Of a stretch of 64,000 nucleotides of DNA, positions 35,886-50,200 are shown piece by piece. The notes under the pieces are model-generated. The model ran no database searches. It saw only the letters and a program-made list of their open reading frames with translations, and had not been told where the DNA came from. The stretch lies in contig NC_021678.1 of assembly GCF_000247815.1 (NCBI RefSeq), positions 10,475,351-10,539,350 of the forward strand. Reading direction: 5' to 3'. This stretch comes from Ficedula albicollis. Taxonomy: Eukaryota; Chordata; Aves; Passeriformes; Muscicapidae. Every line of letters begins with the position of its first letter. The stretch's first letter is position 1. The position numbers and the translations under genes are program-made.

Positions 35886-38800
35886 CTGTCTGGAACAATT
35901 AATTTAAAAATTTATCTGTATAAATGCATACATTAGTTCTGTATATAGACCTATTCAAACCAAGCAGATAATAGGATAATTCTCCATTCTTTGCTGCATG
36001 CAGAAAATTAATTACCAAGCGAGTATGTGCTTATTTTATTGCATCAGTGCTATGCAAGTCAGTTCAGAAAAGCTAAATTTCATGCTTCTCTAGTTCCCCC
36101 TCAAGGAGTGGTTTTCCATCTCATTAAGGAAACAAAGGAAGGAAAGGTGAGTGGTTTATGGACATAAACAAAAACTATCAACTGATGCAAAGAGAAAAAA
36201 AACTGAAAAGTTACTGTGCACTTGATGGAATAGCAGCTGGTAAGGTATTATACAGCAACTTTCATTTACTGTAAACTATTAAACTACAATAGGGCAGAAG
36301 GCTGAAAATGAAATTAAACTCAGCCATACATCACCAGTGTTTTTCCTTCCAGCAGCTTTGAACTCTGCAATGGATTATGCAGTGAATGTGTGTACATGGC
36401 ATTATGCTGGAAGTATTTGCAGAACAGGAAGCCACTTGCTCTGCAGATCTAAACTGGAGCAATTTCAACATATAGGAAAACTTTGAGAGCATTAACTATA
36501 TTGTGTATTCCAAGGAAAAAAGTAGGATATCCCAAACGAAAGCAAACAAAACTTTGACATAATTCAATCTAGAATAATGTCTTTTATAAGTGTCTTTCAA
36601 ACAAATGGCATCTTCTTCTCACTAATTCTCCTAACAAAAGGCTGAGTTACAGTGTTGTCCTCGTTTAGTGGAAAATATAGAAAATTAAGAAAAGCTATTT
36701 TTGTTCTTTTAAATTATCTCTCCTGTTATTTGAAGTTATTTGTTATAGAACTGTTTTCCTAGCGGTACAACCACAAAATATTGTATCATAAGGGAACAAA
36801 CATTCCCCAGTAATGAAACATCACTCCAAAAGAAAACATTTTCATACTTGCAGGATTTGCAGTGGAATCTACAACACTTCAATATTTTATGTTCACTTTC
36901 AAAGCTCCTGTTTTGATCACATGAAAAATCAGCCTTGAAGAATTCCAAAGCACAACCAGTTGAATCCAAGACTCCAGTGACTTTCATTTTTCCAGCTCAC
37001 ATAGAAATGTGACATACATATTCCAAAGTGAAGATGCAAAGCCAACCATTGTACAGATGTCCACAGCTCCATTTACAGATAGAATGTGTTCCTAATATGG
37101 TTTCAAGAGTACAAAATCTCTAAGCTTATACACTAAAACTAGCTTATGGTCTAAACAATGCATTAGCATTCAGTATGATACAGGAAACAGAATTCTAGAA
37201 ACATTAAATTCAACAACTTAAAAAAAAATCAGCAGCATCTGCAGTTCCCATTTTGCCTCATTGTCTTCTTTTTGCTAAATCTTTTAATGAATTTTAATAG
37301 CATACAGCATTTTAAGACACAAGACGGGGTCATTCAAGAATACTTATTGTCCTATTAATCCAGGCTGCATTCTTAAACAGAAAAAAAATCAAAATATCTG
37401 TTTATAATTTAGTTAACCTTAAAACTGGATAGTTGTAAAGCACTCTAATAATTTTCACTTTAAGGATTGATTCACCTTTAATTTGGTTGCTATAGGAAAC
37501 TTAGTACTCAATAATTGGATACTGTGTTATAAAAGAATTAGAGAATCCACAGATGGACACTGAGACATCCAAATTCCTTGTGTAGTTTTGAAAATCTTGG
37601 CCTAAAAACATGTGGTATGAGGTTTTCTAAAGTTACAATTATTTTTATTAGTGTATTTCAAGACCAGAGTGAATAACCTGAATTTCCAGAGCAATCTGGT
37701 CTTTTTGACAGTTGGCTTTTCTTGGAGAGAGAATTTAGACTGGAGACCTTTTGAGGACCCCTCCAACTGAAATTATTCTTTGCCTTTTTAGAAACAGTTC
37801 CTGAATGCATCTGCTGAAAGATTTGCACACTGATAGTTTAAGTAAGGCTGGGTACCATGCTACGCAGTGACAAATCAGATTACAATCCACATTGGATCAC
37901 AAAGTACATCTCTCTTGAAAAAACCACACCCTGCTGCTGTAAAAAGGAAGGAATCTATGAAGCAGATCTACAGGACCTGAGAGACCTACACCAAGTTTAT
38001 TTTAACAATGATCACTGCTTAATCTGAATTATTCTGACAGACAAGTATGCAGATATTTGCCTGTACTGCCAAGCTTCTGATTTTAGAAAATGCATTAAGT
38101 TTTTCCCTGGCATATATCTGTGTGCAAAGGATAAGATTTTATGAGGAATTTACCTTCCCAGAATTGCAAAAGAATGCACATCTACCCTCTCCAACCCAGT
38201 GTAAATAAGTGAAGAATAATTAAAATGCCTGGCTTACCTTAACTGACAGCAGACTTGGTTCAGCCACAAGGTCAGTACACCATAGTAAACATTACAGCTT
38301 TTTGATCTTTCATTGAACTATTGCCATGAACTAGACCAGTGTCTGTTCTTGTTTTTAAGGGAAGTTTAAGACAATCAGGACTGTCTCTTAAGCTAAAACT
38401 ATTCTGAAAAACCCAGTTGAGAGAAGGTATGACACCCCTTGGTCGTGAACTGTGGCTATAGCTGGAGAGAGCCAGAGCACAACATAACATATGATATTAA
38501 ATATCTCATATCTGAGTAGAAATTGGATAGCAACAGTACTATTAATAGAATATAAGCACAAACAATAACTTTCTTAAGCAATTGAGAAAATGTTCCAAGC
38601 TGCTTTGTCGATTTACAAGTTGTGCAGCAGTCCAAAAATTTTAATGTTAAGAAATTGCTGCTAGTTCACACAAAGTTCATTCATTCTTTTGTATGTAACC
38701 AGAGTTCCAGCCTGTTCTGAACTGTTTTCAGTGCCTTGAGTACCCACAATGATGTGTTGCAATGGCAAAGCTAAGAACCAAGTTCCTCATTGTTACTATT

Positions 38801-41076
38801 TCCTTGGACTTTGTCCTCACAAATAAGAGACATGGAGTGGCAATTCAAGCTCTGCTTCAGTTTCTTAACGAACTTCAACCTCCAGAAGCCACAGCAACAC
38901 AAATTCCCCCCCCTTTCACCTTATGTTCTTTTTCCCTTTAAGTACTAATTAATTCTGTATGGAAGCTCTTTCTTCTAACATGTGCCAAGAACTTAATACA
39001 AGAAATTGGGCAGATCTTCAATATAACTTCATTGACTTTTAATGATTTACAACAGATGAGAATCTGTCTTCAAAAAGTATACTATTAATTAAGTTATGAA
39101 GAGTTGGCTGCTTGCAGTGTTTAATATAATTCTTGAATGTTCCTAGGTATGCATCTGAATTTCAATGAAACTTGTACCAATAGATAGATATTGACATTCT
39201 CATGAATACCAAATGAGTTCATTAGCGCTTGCCCTGCAATGGTGAATACCTGCTGAATTTATAATTGAGTGGCCTTCAAATGAAACTGCTGGCCACATAT
39301 CAGGCTCCAATGGTTTTTCATCAAATTTCAAACTTTCCTACCTTTTCCTTCTTGTGAAACGGACCTAGAAAACAGAAGGGAAAAAAACAACTAGCAGTGA
39401 CAAGAGGCAAGAATGTCACACACCACAGACATGCTTACTGCACTGAGGTTTCAACATAATTCAATACTGTACAACTAGGGATGTAATTCCGGTCTGTAAA
39501 GGGTCTGTCAAAAAAGACGAATTTTTTACACTTTTCCAAATAAAGCCACTTGCTTAATAATTAAGTGAGAATTGGAATGCCTTTTGGCAAAGGGCAGAGG
39601 TTAAAGTACACTTCAGTCTTTCAGAAGTATTTTTCATGCGGCAGCGACTCTGTTGGCTCTGGCAATACACCTTAAGCTCTTGGCTGCTTATTATCTGATA
39701 GCACCCCCTCACAGCATCCTTCCATCGTGGTTTGGCAGCTGGTTCACATCCATTTCCCACACACAGTTTCCTCCTACTTTAATATGGGCCACAGCCAGGT
39801 CATTTCCAATACTGCTGTTAACATTTACACTGCTTGAAAAATGGCAGTGAGGAAAATTGAAAGCTAATATGGAGGCCGAAGGGGAAATACAGAACAGCAG
39901 CAACAAAGAGTTGTTCTTCTCAACTAAACACTAATGTATCTGAAAGCATTTGCAATTTGCAGAGACCAAAGACAGTTAGGAATGAAGGACAAAGCCAGAA
40001 GTCTACAGCAGTTAAAGGTAATTGACCTTGAATGCGAATTTTGCATTGAGAGAGAGAGTAGAGAAGATTGTAGGTACAGGAGAATAGCATGCTTTACTTT
40101 TTTCAGATGAAAGCCAATTTATTTAAAAGGGAAAAGTAGGTACTATGTAAGAGTAAGAGAGGAGCAAATAAAGCCTATGTACCTAACGATGGTTGAATTT
40201 TCTGATGGCACATAAAGAAAAATCCTGGAATGGAAATTCTTAGCAATTCCATTAGCTAAAAGTCCTCATATGGAAAATACTCAGAATTCAGTAAAGTGGA
40301 ATTGTTTTTGTAAGAGACTGATTAAGTCTTATCCCTCATCTGCATTTTCAGTATGTTTGAGTCCCATTGATATCAACGAGATTAGAACACCATTCTGTGA
40401 ATTTAGAAACAAAAAATATCTGGGATGCAGGAGACAGACATGCAAACTGACCATTGCAGCATACACACAATTAAAATTAATTTCGGAGATAACTATCCCT
40501 ATTATGGTGACTCCATGCATAAATGCATCTATGATATATATCTATGTAAAAAATTGTAACACTAACTCATTTGTGCTGTAAGACACTAACAGAATTCCTT
40601 ATCTGGAACAGAGAAATGCACATGACCTCACAATCTGTGCACTGGGGGAGAATCTGCTGCTTAAACAGTGAAAGAAGAGATCAAAATCAACATCTCTCCA
40701 CCATGCCAGATGAATTCTGGTTTTGGAAATTTGGTGGACTGAAACAGTAAAACAGATGGGGAAACTATGAGAGATTAGTTCTGTAAAAGCAAAGAAAGAA
40801 TTTACGATATCTTTTTGCACATGGCACCATTTCCACACAGTTTTAAGCTCAAAACAAAACTTACGTGAGCAGGAGAATGAAACCATAAAAACAGTCACCC
40901 TCACATGCTAACTTCTTAGTGCTAGCTTCTCAACTTCTTATTGCTCTTTTTGATTTTACACGAGCTGATTTATAAGGACATTAATAAAAGGTATAAAAAC
41001 CTTGTAAAAACTTATAAATCTACAGGGTTTTAAGTGTGAACATTTTTTCCCTCCCTTCTCACTTTCACCACAACTG
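35886..41076. other. Unique AT-rich noncoding DNA
   Basis: No gene, repeat family or clear regulatory element is supported. Open frames do not exceed about 100 codons, and those at 39.6-39.9 kb and 40.3-40.5 kb overlap on opposite strands. Confidence 0.5.
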
Positions 41077-41102
41077 AATTTGTGTACATGAGTACACAAA
41101 TT
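41077..41102. repeat. Perfect 11-bp hairpin, 4-nt loop
   Basis: AATTTGTGTAC (41077-41087) and GTACACAAATT (41092-41102) are exact reverse complements around ATGA. Confidence 0.88.
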
Positions 41103-43047
41103 ACAAATTTGAGTAAGCATTTTCAACACAAAGTGATAGAACAACTTTTACTGAGTGAGGACTTTTTTAAATTTGCAAGCATTAAAAGGGATTGTTTTTC
41201 TCCAGCAAGGCCAAGAGAAATCCTGCTATATTGTAGGAAACAGAACAGCTTGCCATTTTTTTCAGAAGGTAAAATCCTTCTGTACCATGGAAGTAGCTTA
41301 AACAATCCCTAAATGCACAGAGCCCTCATGGGAAGAGAAGCTCCTGGCTACAGCCTCTTACTGAGATATATGAGTGTGTTGTGAGTTCTCCTTCTTTCAT
41401 CTAGGTTTAGGATCAACTAAATGTTAAATGCTGGTGTGATAAACCAGGGTTGTTCAGGAAAGTGCTAATTTTTCCCAAGTTCAACCCCTGGGAATTGAGA
41501 ACCATAGTATTATCTCATACTTTTACTCAAATCTGGTGATAAGAAACATTCTCATGGAGGGCCAAATCTGTCTTGTGTATAAACAGACACCCATCTGAAT
41601 TCAGAAAGACATTTGCTTAGAACAGCTGCTGGTTTAGAGTGGAAGTATTTGGAAAAAGGATAATATTTCCACGCTGAAAGACAACCCACTTTCAAGGAGA
41701 TGGCTCAAACAGGAAAGCAGCCTGGATGCCATAGCTGATTTCAGTATGATTCATGCACTTCAAACAGCCCTGCATAAACAGACACAGTTATTAAAGAGTA
41801 GCTGCATAATGTTTCCATTCATAAGGGAGTTTTTATTTGCTTTTGTTTTTTTTCCTTTGAGGGAGAAAATTTCTCAGTTCAGAATGATTCTATTTTCATG
41901 TGCAATACCACCAAACTGCTTTTTGCTATTTGGAACCCTCAATACAAAGTCCAACTCAGCAGCAACAGTGTAGTCCCATTTCAAATGTTTCTTACTTGTA
42001 TAGATTATTATAAGATTAAAGGGACTTCTTTCTGTTTAAAATGGTGCTCTTGGAGCCATTGGAGCACTTGGTTCATTTTAGTTCTGCTTGTAATACTCCT
42101 GAGACTGTCAAAATTTAGGCCTCATACCAGAAGATGAATTCCTGTAAACACTAACAACATGACACAATGAACCCACTCCACAGAAATTTTCTAGTAAAAC
42201 CAAAGTACAGTATTTGAATTGGACCTCTTTTATTCTTTAAATAAATGAGAGGAAACAATTCTACCAGACTTTACTATGTCAAGGCCTTGTGAATATTGAT
42301 GTTTGTAGCAGTAGTTTTATTCCATTTAATATGGATTTTGTGCTTCTGATAAATGTCTAGAAACATAGATTATTATATTAGGAGCAAGGAACAAGTGAGT
42401 CATTGGATCATTACACCTGTACTACACTTAGATCAGGTATAGAGTGCATCTATCCTGTGTCCAGAAAGATGCTGAGCTCTAGTGTAAAGCTGCACAGATG
42501 TAGCAGCACTAGACTGATTGTAGCTTTACTGCAAACACATTTTAAATAGTGCATTTGTTTAATTTCCCCACTGACTTCGACCAAAATCCAGAGCACTTCA
42601 AAGCACAAAAGAGTAAGGCTCCTGCAGAAAAAGTTGGAATTGCACTCCATGATTTTGCTGCATATTCAGTTATCTTGGTTGTGAGGAGATGCCAAGACAG
42701 AGGAGGAAGGGAATAGTTGTTTTGTGTTATGTTATCTTGGACAGCTACCAACCTTCTCATAAAGAGCAGCCAAAGACAGGCTCTTAGTGAATCACGTGCA
42801 TGGACTTGGTTTTTTGAGCCTGCTGTGTGGGTATCTGTATCTAAGCTGGTCATCTCAGGCTCCCTTATACTGACTGGGATCTTAACAATAAAAAAGTTCA
42901 ATTCTAACTCATTTGTGCTCAATTCAGGGGTTGAATTCTAACTCATTTTAAAACAGACGTTAACTTCTGATCATCTGAACTGCATCACTGATGACATGGG
43001 CTGCCTGGGGGGAACTTTCTTACATGTGTATATATCATACTTGGGTG
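41103..43047. other. Unique noncoding DNA
   Basis: No gene is supported. A 126-codon minus-strand frame (42542-42922) has no recognisable domain. The phrase CAATTCTAACTCATTT or a close variant occurs twice near 42899 and 42933, a weak dispersed duplication. Confidence 0.5.
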
Positions 43048-43163
43048 TACATTCCTCTTTTATTCGGATGAACCCCACTTTCACATAAGGCAGTGGGTTC
43101 CACTGATACATTCCTCTTTATTCGGATGAATCCCACTTTCACATAAGGCAGTGGGTTCCACTG
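43048..43163. repeat. 57-59-bp tandem duplication
   Basis: Copies at 43048-43106 and 43107-43163 start TACATTCCTCTTT and end CAGTGGGTTCCACTG. They differ by one T in a run and one C/T change (GAACCCC versus GAATCCC). Confidence 0.95.
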
Positions 43164-46100
43164 CTGCAGGCTGCCACTTTATCATCGTCCCTTCAACACA
43201 CCTGCTTGACTCTGAGACCAGCAGTACGAAAGATGCAACACAGGCATGAATGCTCCTTGACACGGGTTTCTGTGCTGCTCTCTATCCCTTTGTGCAGGAG
43301 ATTATTCTATGGTTTTTGGTCCACATCCATGTCATGGTAATAATAGTCTTAGGCTGAGTCAACCCCTCTGCTTGATTCAGCTCTCAGCTAAACTTCGTAC
43401 TTTTGCTATCTTCTGTGAAAGGTATTTAATTTTTTTATCATCCTTCAGGATGAATAATGGGTATTTATTATCTTCAGAAGTTCTAATTTGCATTCAATCT
43501 TGTGGCTTAAGCTCATCAATAATACTAATTCACACTTACATAGCACATTTCATCTGAAGAACATAAAGCACTTCATAATTGTCAAATGATTAAATTTTAC
43601 AACATCTCCCAAAGGTAAAAAGTATTTCATTCACAGAAGGCCTGGTCTCTATTGTTACTATGTCTGCCTGATGGTTTTTTTGAGAATTGGCACAAAGCTC
43701 AACAGCAAGCTGTACACATATAATTACAGAGAGAATCATGTTCTGTGTTCAGCACCACATTGGAGAAAAATTTCAGCATGTTAAGGAATCTTTGTGGTAA
43801 CTTGTGCAGCAATATTGCATTTAACCCAGCAGTTTTCAGCCGTGTTCAAACTCAGTACAATGGTCAACACAGTCCAGGACTACCTAAAGGGCAAAATGAA
43901 GCAGATGCTCCATAAAACCTGTTCAGTCTGAGTTAGCTGGCTACTGGTAGATTGTAGGGATCAGATTCCCTTATCTGTAAAAATTTCTTTGAGGTTTCCC
44001 AAGTTACCAAGAAAACTGGGGTAGAATCAATTGTCATGTGTATCCAACATCACCAATCTTTACTGTTTGTTTTCAAGGCTGCATCATGTGCATCCAGTCT
44101 CTGGGACATACACAACCTGAATCTGCAATTTCTCAGAGCACATTCTCTTCTCCTTGGAAAAGGTGGCAAGTGGAAAGAAGGAAAATTCCACATAAGACTA
44201 CACTAGAAAATTTCTAGAGCTGGGCACTACCACCATTCACCTACAGAAAAAGGGAAAGGGAAACATTGAGTGATGTCCTAGAAAAGGGGAGATCTTTGGT
44301 GTAATATTCATGGATTCAAAAAGGAATAAAAGGTAAAGGAAATAATTCAGTTGAAATCTAATAAAAGCAGCCCCAACAGATCCTCTACAGGCACTCCTGT
44401 CCCATGCTGGGTATCAGGAAATGTTACAGCTGGAGTCCCAGGCTGGGGCTGCAGCCAAGCCCTGATGTATAAAACATGGGGCATGTCCCAGCACCACAGC
44501 TTTCCTCTCAAAGGCTTCACCTTCCAGACAGATCTGATTTGGCACAAGGCATGGAAGAGATAGGGAGCATCAATGATAGAAGCTCCCTTGTGATGTTTTA
44601 CAGCAGGATTCTAGATCACATTTCCAAAATCTATACCTAAGGAAAACTAAAAGCAAAGGGAATTATTTAACTGGAAAAGGATAGCCTGTCTTTCCAGAAG
44701 TGACTGTAAGAGCTGTTCACTTCCATTTTACTAAAATCTTGTCCATAAACTTAATTTTGCCCGGTAGGCAATACTTTTGGCACTATATTTTTAGTACAGC
44801 ACAGATGTCTCCTACAGAAAGGAGCCACAGGTGAACACTGTAACAGTCAGTGAGAGTAAACATTTGAGATTTGGCAATAATCTTGATAATTATAAAATTT
44901 TTCTCCTTCCTTTCTGGAGCACTTCATTTAAGTAAGTGAATAAAATGTTCTTTGCATCTATTTTTTCTGGGCAATTGTTTGTTTAAGTAAGTAAACACTT
45001 ACTCATGCTAAACACAATTAAACTTCTTCCTACTCATCTGTGAAATAGCTTGTGTTTTCTGTCACAAACTCTACAGCAGCTACAGCAACCTAAATCCCAA
45101 AATAGAAATACAGATCTAGAAATATGAAGGGCAAGACATACAGAACTGTTTTTAACAATGGCTAACACAAAAAATTTTCAAGTTAGAATTCACATAGAAT
45201 TGGCTAGGATTTCTTTTAAATCACAAAATCCTGCATTTTTAATGCCATCTGAATGTCAGAACTTTGGAGTGCCATATTTCACTTGAAACATGTCATTCAT
45301 TTCACACTAGGAGAGGGACATTTTTCAGAGTTATGCATAAAAGATGTCTCTTCTCCATGGTAATTTATGAAAGAGATTAAGCCTGTGTTAACTTTGCTGT
45401 GTAATCACTTGGTAGTGCTATCCCACACTACTGTGGTAATGAAACACTAAGTACACAACAATAGCAGAGCAAGTTTTACACCGTTGCCATACATTCAAGA
45501 ATATCATTACTTGTTGCCATAATGAGCAGTTCTTATAATAGCAGATTTTGCAGACATGATACACAGATTTTATCAGCTTATTTACATCACTGGTTCAGTT
45601 TTCTGGCAAATAGCAACTACCTCTCTCAAGGGTTCTTTTCCACCTCACCATCCCCTTGCAAAGGAATACCAGGAATCTTTTCTCCACTGGTGAGCTCAAA
45701 TGTAATTCTATCACCATAGCAGTCATAGTGTCAAAGGAGTGGGATGTTGATGGGGTTGTACTTGAGAATATTGTACCCAAAGTATATCCTAATATTATAT
45801 TTCAATGAATACCAAGGAAGCTAGAGAAGCATGCACATGGCTGATTACAGTGTGATACTTCATAAAGAACATAACAAAAACTATTAAGCTGTTATTATTC
45901 AGTAGTAGCTCACAGCACAGCCTATTCATAAAACTCTGATCACTCTGTAATCTTGCCAATTCAGTCTGAGTCTGAGCATAACTGAAGAAAAATCCTCAAA
46001 AATACCAAACCAAATGCATACAAGACATTAAAAGTAACTGCAGTGGTATAAAGATGAAGCATTAAGTTGACAAAATAGATCTGTGAATGCAGAGGGAGCC

Positions 46101-47187
46101 CTGTATGGCTGTGGCAGGATCTGTGAGAAGCAGCAGTACTTGGCAGTTTGGTGCCATTCGGTGCAGCCTCTGCACTCCTGCACCTGTAGAAGGACAGACA
46201 CAAAGGTGCCACAGCAGAAGCACAGGGGGAGCTGGTGTAAGGTGACATTCATATCCCCCTGCTTTCTGCACTGGACACACAGTCCTGCTACTATATGGTA
46301 GTGGAACTGTTTCATGAAGCAACCAGAACTTGGGAAGACAACTGAGAAGCCAGCTCAACAAGGGTATCACTATAATGAAGTCTAAGGGGACACTTGCTTT
46401 GTTATGTCTTCAGAGTATGCCCTCAGAGGATATTGTGTTGTACTCTTGCAACAGAAAACTTTGAACAGGAAAAAGGACAAAATTTTTCTTTTTATTTGCT
46501 GAATATCTTGTATTGCATGCAGTCTCTTGGTTAAAAATTCATAAATCCTTAGCACTCAAAATTCTCAGGCAGTCCTACTTTCGACACACTTTATATTCTG
46601 TTGGCCTTATTCTTAAAAACAACCAGTAAAATTCTACTCTACAACCTCTCCTGTGCTAAGGGGTTTTGCAAGCAAAACAACTCCCTGAATCCTGGGTTTC
46701 CATCATTTACAATTCAAGATGAAAAATATCTGCCAAAATTAGCTAGCTGCTAATTGTATTTCAACAAATGGGGCTCCAGAGGGTGCGGAGAAAGAAAGGA
46801 AAAGTGTGAAAAAATTTACTTGCATTCTTAATTATTTATGCAATGTGACAGAAAATAATGAAACAACAGAAAAGCAAAAGATTAGCCTATACATAAGGTA
46901 CTTACAGAGTCCAAATTTAAGTGCACTGTGTCTTGTGACTGTAGTGAAAACTGAAGTTGAAAGTCAAGGAACAGCCAAGAGATAATAATTTTTATAATTA
47001 GTAAGAAAATCTAAATTCGCAAATGTATTTTGGGGGAATAATTTTCATAGACTTAAAAATAAGTGCTGAGCCAGGATTGATTAAACTTTCTTTGGTACAA
47101 CACTGACACATTTGATTTTGATACTTTTTAAATTAAATCTTTAGGCTTTGCTATTTGAAACAATAAGCTTCATTTACAAACTGACCT
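43164..47187. other. Unique noncoding DNA
   Basis: No gene is supported. At 45961-46370 three overlapping minus-strand frames of 95-102 codons are all open together with a plus-strand one, the signature of a G+C-richer patch with few stops rather than of a coding region. I do not recognise a mobile element there. Confidence 0.45.
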
Positions 47188-47203
47188 AAAAAAAAAAAAA
47201 AAA
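47188..47203. repeat. Poly-A run (16 bp)
   Basis: Sixteen consecutive A residues, the longest homopolymer I noted. There is no recognisable retrocopy upstream of it and no target-site duplication, so it is a simple A-tract. Confidence 0.9.
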
Positions 47204-50200
47204 TGTATTCTGGTTCACTCAAGATTTGCCTTCATTTTCCAATTCACCCAATAAGCTGAGGAATCCATTATTCATTCAAATCTAATAATTATTCCATCAG
47301 AATGTAACAGCTAAAGTGCTCTTTATTGCTATGAAGATTACTGTAGCACTGTTTCTGTTTTACCTATAGTGCACTGAATTAGTGTTTCGTTCCCCTTTTA
47401 AGTGGAATAGCATATTATTCATTGATTCAGTAATTCAGTGGCTTTGAGTTATCTAATCAAGAGCTCCTTGAGAGTGTAAAGATTACAAAGTTTTTGAAAT
47501 TGTAATAAATTGCCTTTGAATGTAGTCATAACTAAATTGAAGTTAGCATTTCTCATTCTACAGATTTTAAAAACCAGTAGTTGTTTTCCTGATTGACCCT
47601 ACAACATTATTTTTCACACATTTCCTGGTGAGGGGGAAAAAACCACCCTCCTTTCACAACTCCTCAATTCTCTTAGGTGCTTTCTATCCATGTGTTGTCA
47701 GTTAATTGCTTGGAATTTAATTCCTACTTTTGCATTTAGTGACAGTGCTGTCTGCTTTCCCTCGTACACCATCAGTCACAGGAAGATACAGCTGACTCCC
47801 CTCTCTCTGTGAACAGTTACCACCTCCACAAGCAGCAGTACTATGACCAAACAATGAAACAACGTGGAAATGTATCTAGAACATTAAACATACTAAAACA
47901 AGTATGAATATGGTACTGGAAATCCACAGGGTATCAGAAAAATGAATTCAGTCCTCCAGTGTTACAAGACATTATGGATACAGAGTACTCAGAATATAGT
48001 TAGAATCTACATCTCGTGAGTGCTCCCTCCTATCTTTATAATTCTTAAGGAGCCAATACATAGCACCTTACCCTGCTGCCAAACCCAAGACTATTTAGTT
48101 CTTTAGCCTCTTGCAGCACTTGGCAGCACAAATGCCATCTCCTTTAAGGAATGCCAGTCTGCATTAGTGATTCACTTCAGGGCTAAAGCAAAAGATAAAA
48201 TATCTTACAGTTTTCATTCTACCTGGCACAAAATTAAAACTATTAGATTGTTGTTCTATCATAATTTAATCTCAACCATTTTCAAGATTCTCATTAGTCC
48301 CTAAATTACCAAAATTCATTTTCCCATTACAGAATAAAATTCTGCATAAATGCATAAAATATTTACATATATCCTTTTGCTTATTTTTACATATTTACAC
48401 ACATACACTAATTGATTTTTGTAACAGCATTGACACTTCATTCTCTTCTTAAGAGAAGGCAAAGTTGATGTGAATTTCCAGACACAGGTGCAGGACAGGT
48501 TGGTCTGCTTGGAGCCAACTGAAAGTCACAAAACCAGGATTAGAAGAGACACAAGAGCTCAGAACCAGGCTAAAGAGGCACACATGATTACAGGGCAAGT
48601 CAAGGTGCTGGCTGCCAAAATGGACCATCTTACCTCCACTGAACCTTGAATCACATCTTCCCATATGTTCAGAATTTTCTCTTTTGAGGAACACTTATTT
48701 GCAGAACAATTTCTGTAATAGTAGAAATTATAAATTCCTGATCTATCATTTCCTAATGGATTAAAGTATTTGATATTCAAAATTTCAGTTATACAGGCTG
48801 GCTTCTTCTTGTATTCCAGGACAATATTGCAGATTGTTAATTCCTCTGTTTTTTTCCCTATCAATTAACATTTATTGTGGTTCTTCCCTGAGCCAATCTT
48901 GAACAGTTGGTGTTTTATGACTAGGCAGTTTCTTCTGTTGTATTTTTTATATGTGCCAATGGAAAGCAAAGAAATATGATCTTCTCTCTGAAGGAAATCT
49001 CCTGAGTGATATAAAATGTATTGTAACTGCTGCAACAAACTTCACAGAACAGTAAATCATCTAACAATTTCAGATTTTTAAAGAATATTTGAGAATATAA
49101 TTTACAATCAAATAGGTGGCTATAAACCCTCCTCAACAGTATCATAATACAAAGTATCACTCAACATTAATTTAAAAGAGGTAGATGTAAGGATTTTTAG
49201 ACTTCGGTGCAATTCCAAATCTTTTCTTTAGAACTGCATGTTTTCTCATTGTATTCACTACATACAAGCTGCCAGTATTTCTTTTTCAGGAAATAAAATG
49301 AGGTATCATTTTTGAGCTGACACTGCACTCATCACGACTATTTCGTCTACAGAGGAATTTATATTGACTTACACAGAACTTTGTGCTGCAAATTCTGTAC
49401 CCATTATTACTTCAGTGTTCTCAGGCAGCCCAGTGACATACAGCAGATTAGTCTCCTTAGTAACAGCATGTGGTCTATGAAAAACAATAGGTCACCTAAG
49501 TATCAGACAGTTGAATTATCAGTACAGTTAAAACCAGGCAAGTATTTGGGCCCAGGTCCTTCAGGAAACACCTAATCTCTTTAAAGAGCTGCAACAAACA
49601 TTAAAGGGTGAGTTTCAGAGAGATTGGCTGCTATGCTGAATAAAAATTGATAGAAAACTTTAGCAGTGTTGTATAAGACACTGTAAGAGATGTTGATTGG
49701 AAACTTGACTAAAGTCAAAGGAGAAATGATTCTGAAGTATTCAAGACAATGTGATCAAACAGAGCTATTAGCAGCACTTGCTATTAACTAAACACAAACC
49801 AGGACTGGGAAATTAAATTTAACTGCAAAAGAACTTCACAGAGAGTCATCATAAAATGTATTTGCACTATAAATGGTAACCTACGAATTACATTTTGTAT
49901 TTTTTGTAGTTTCTTGTAGTTTGATACACCAGCTATTCAGAACAGAGTGGAAAATGTGTTTGCTACATCATTTGAAACTTTCCAAATTATGCCACTTTCC
50001 TCACTTACAGGTTTCAAGCAAGAGAAACCACAGAAGTAGGCAGCAACTTCTGGAGCTTATGGCGAGATGAGCCTTAGCCCTACAAAGTTTTATCTCTGAG
50101 TTACTGCGCCTGACTATTCATTGAAGCGAGTTTGTGTGACACTAACAAACTGGGATTTACCTCTCTACAATATCAGCAAATCCAGTGAAGTCTGGTGTGA

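Noticed and set aside
42542..42922. 126-codon minus-strand open frame
   Set aside because: No recognisable domain, no family resemblance and no exon-like boundaries.
45961..46370. Cluster of overlapping open frames on both strands
   Set aside because: Three minus-strand frames and one plus-strand frame open at once cannot all be coding; stop-poor composition explains them.
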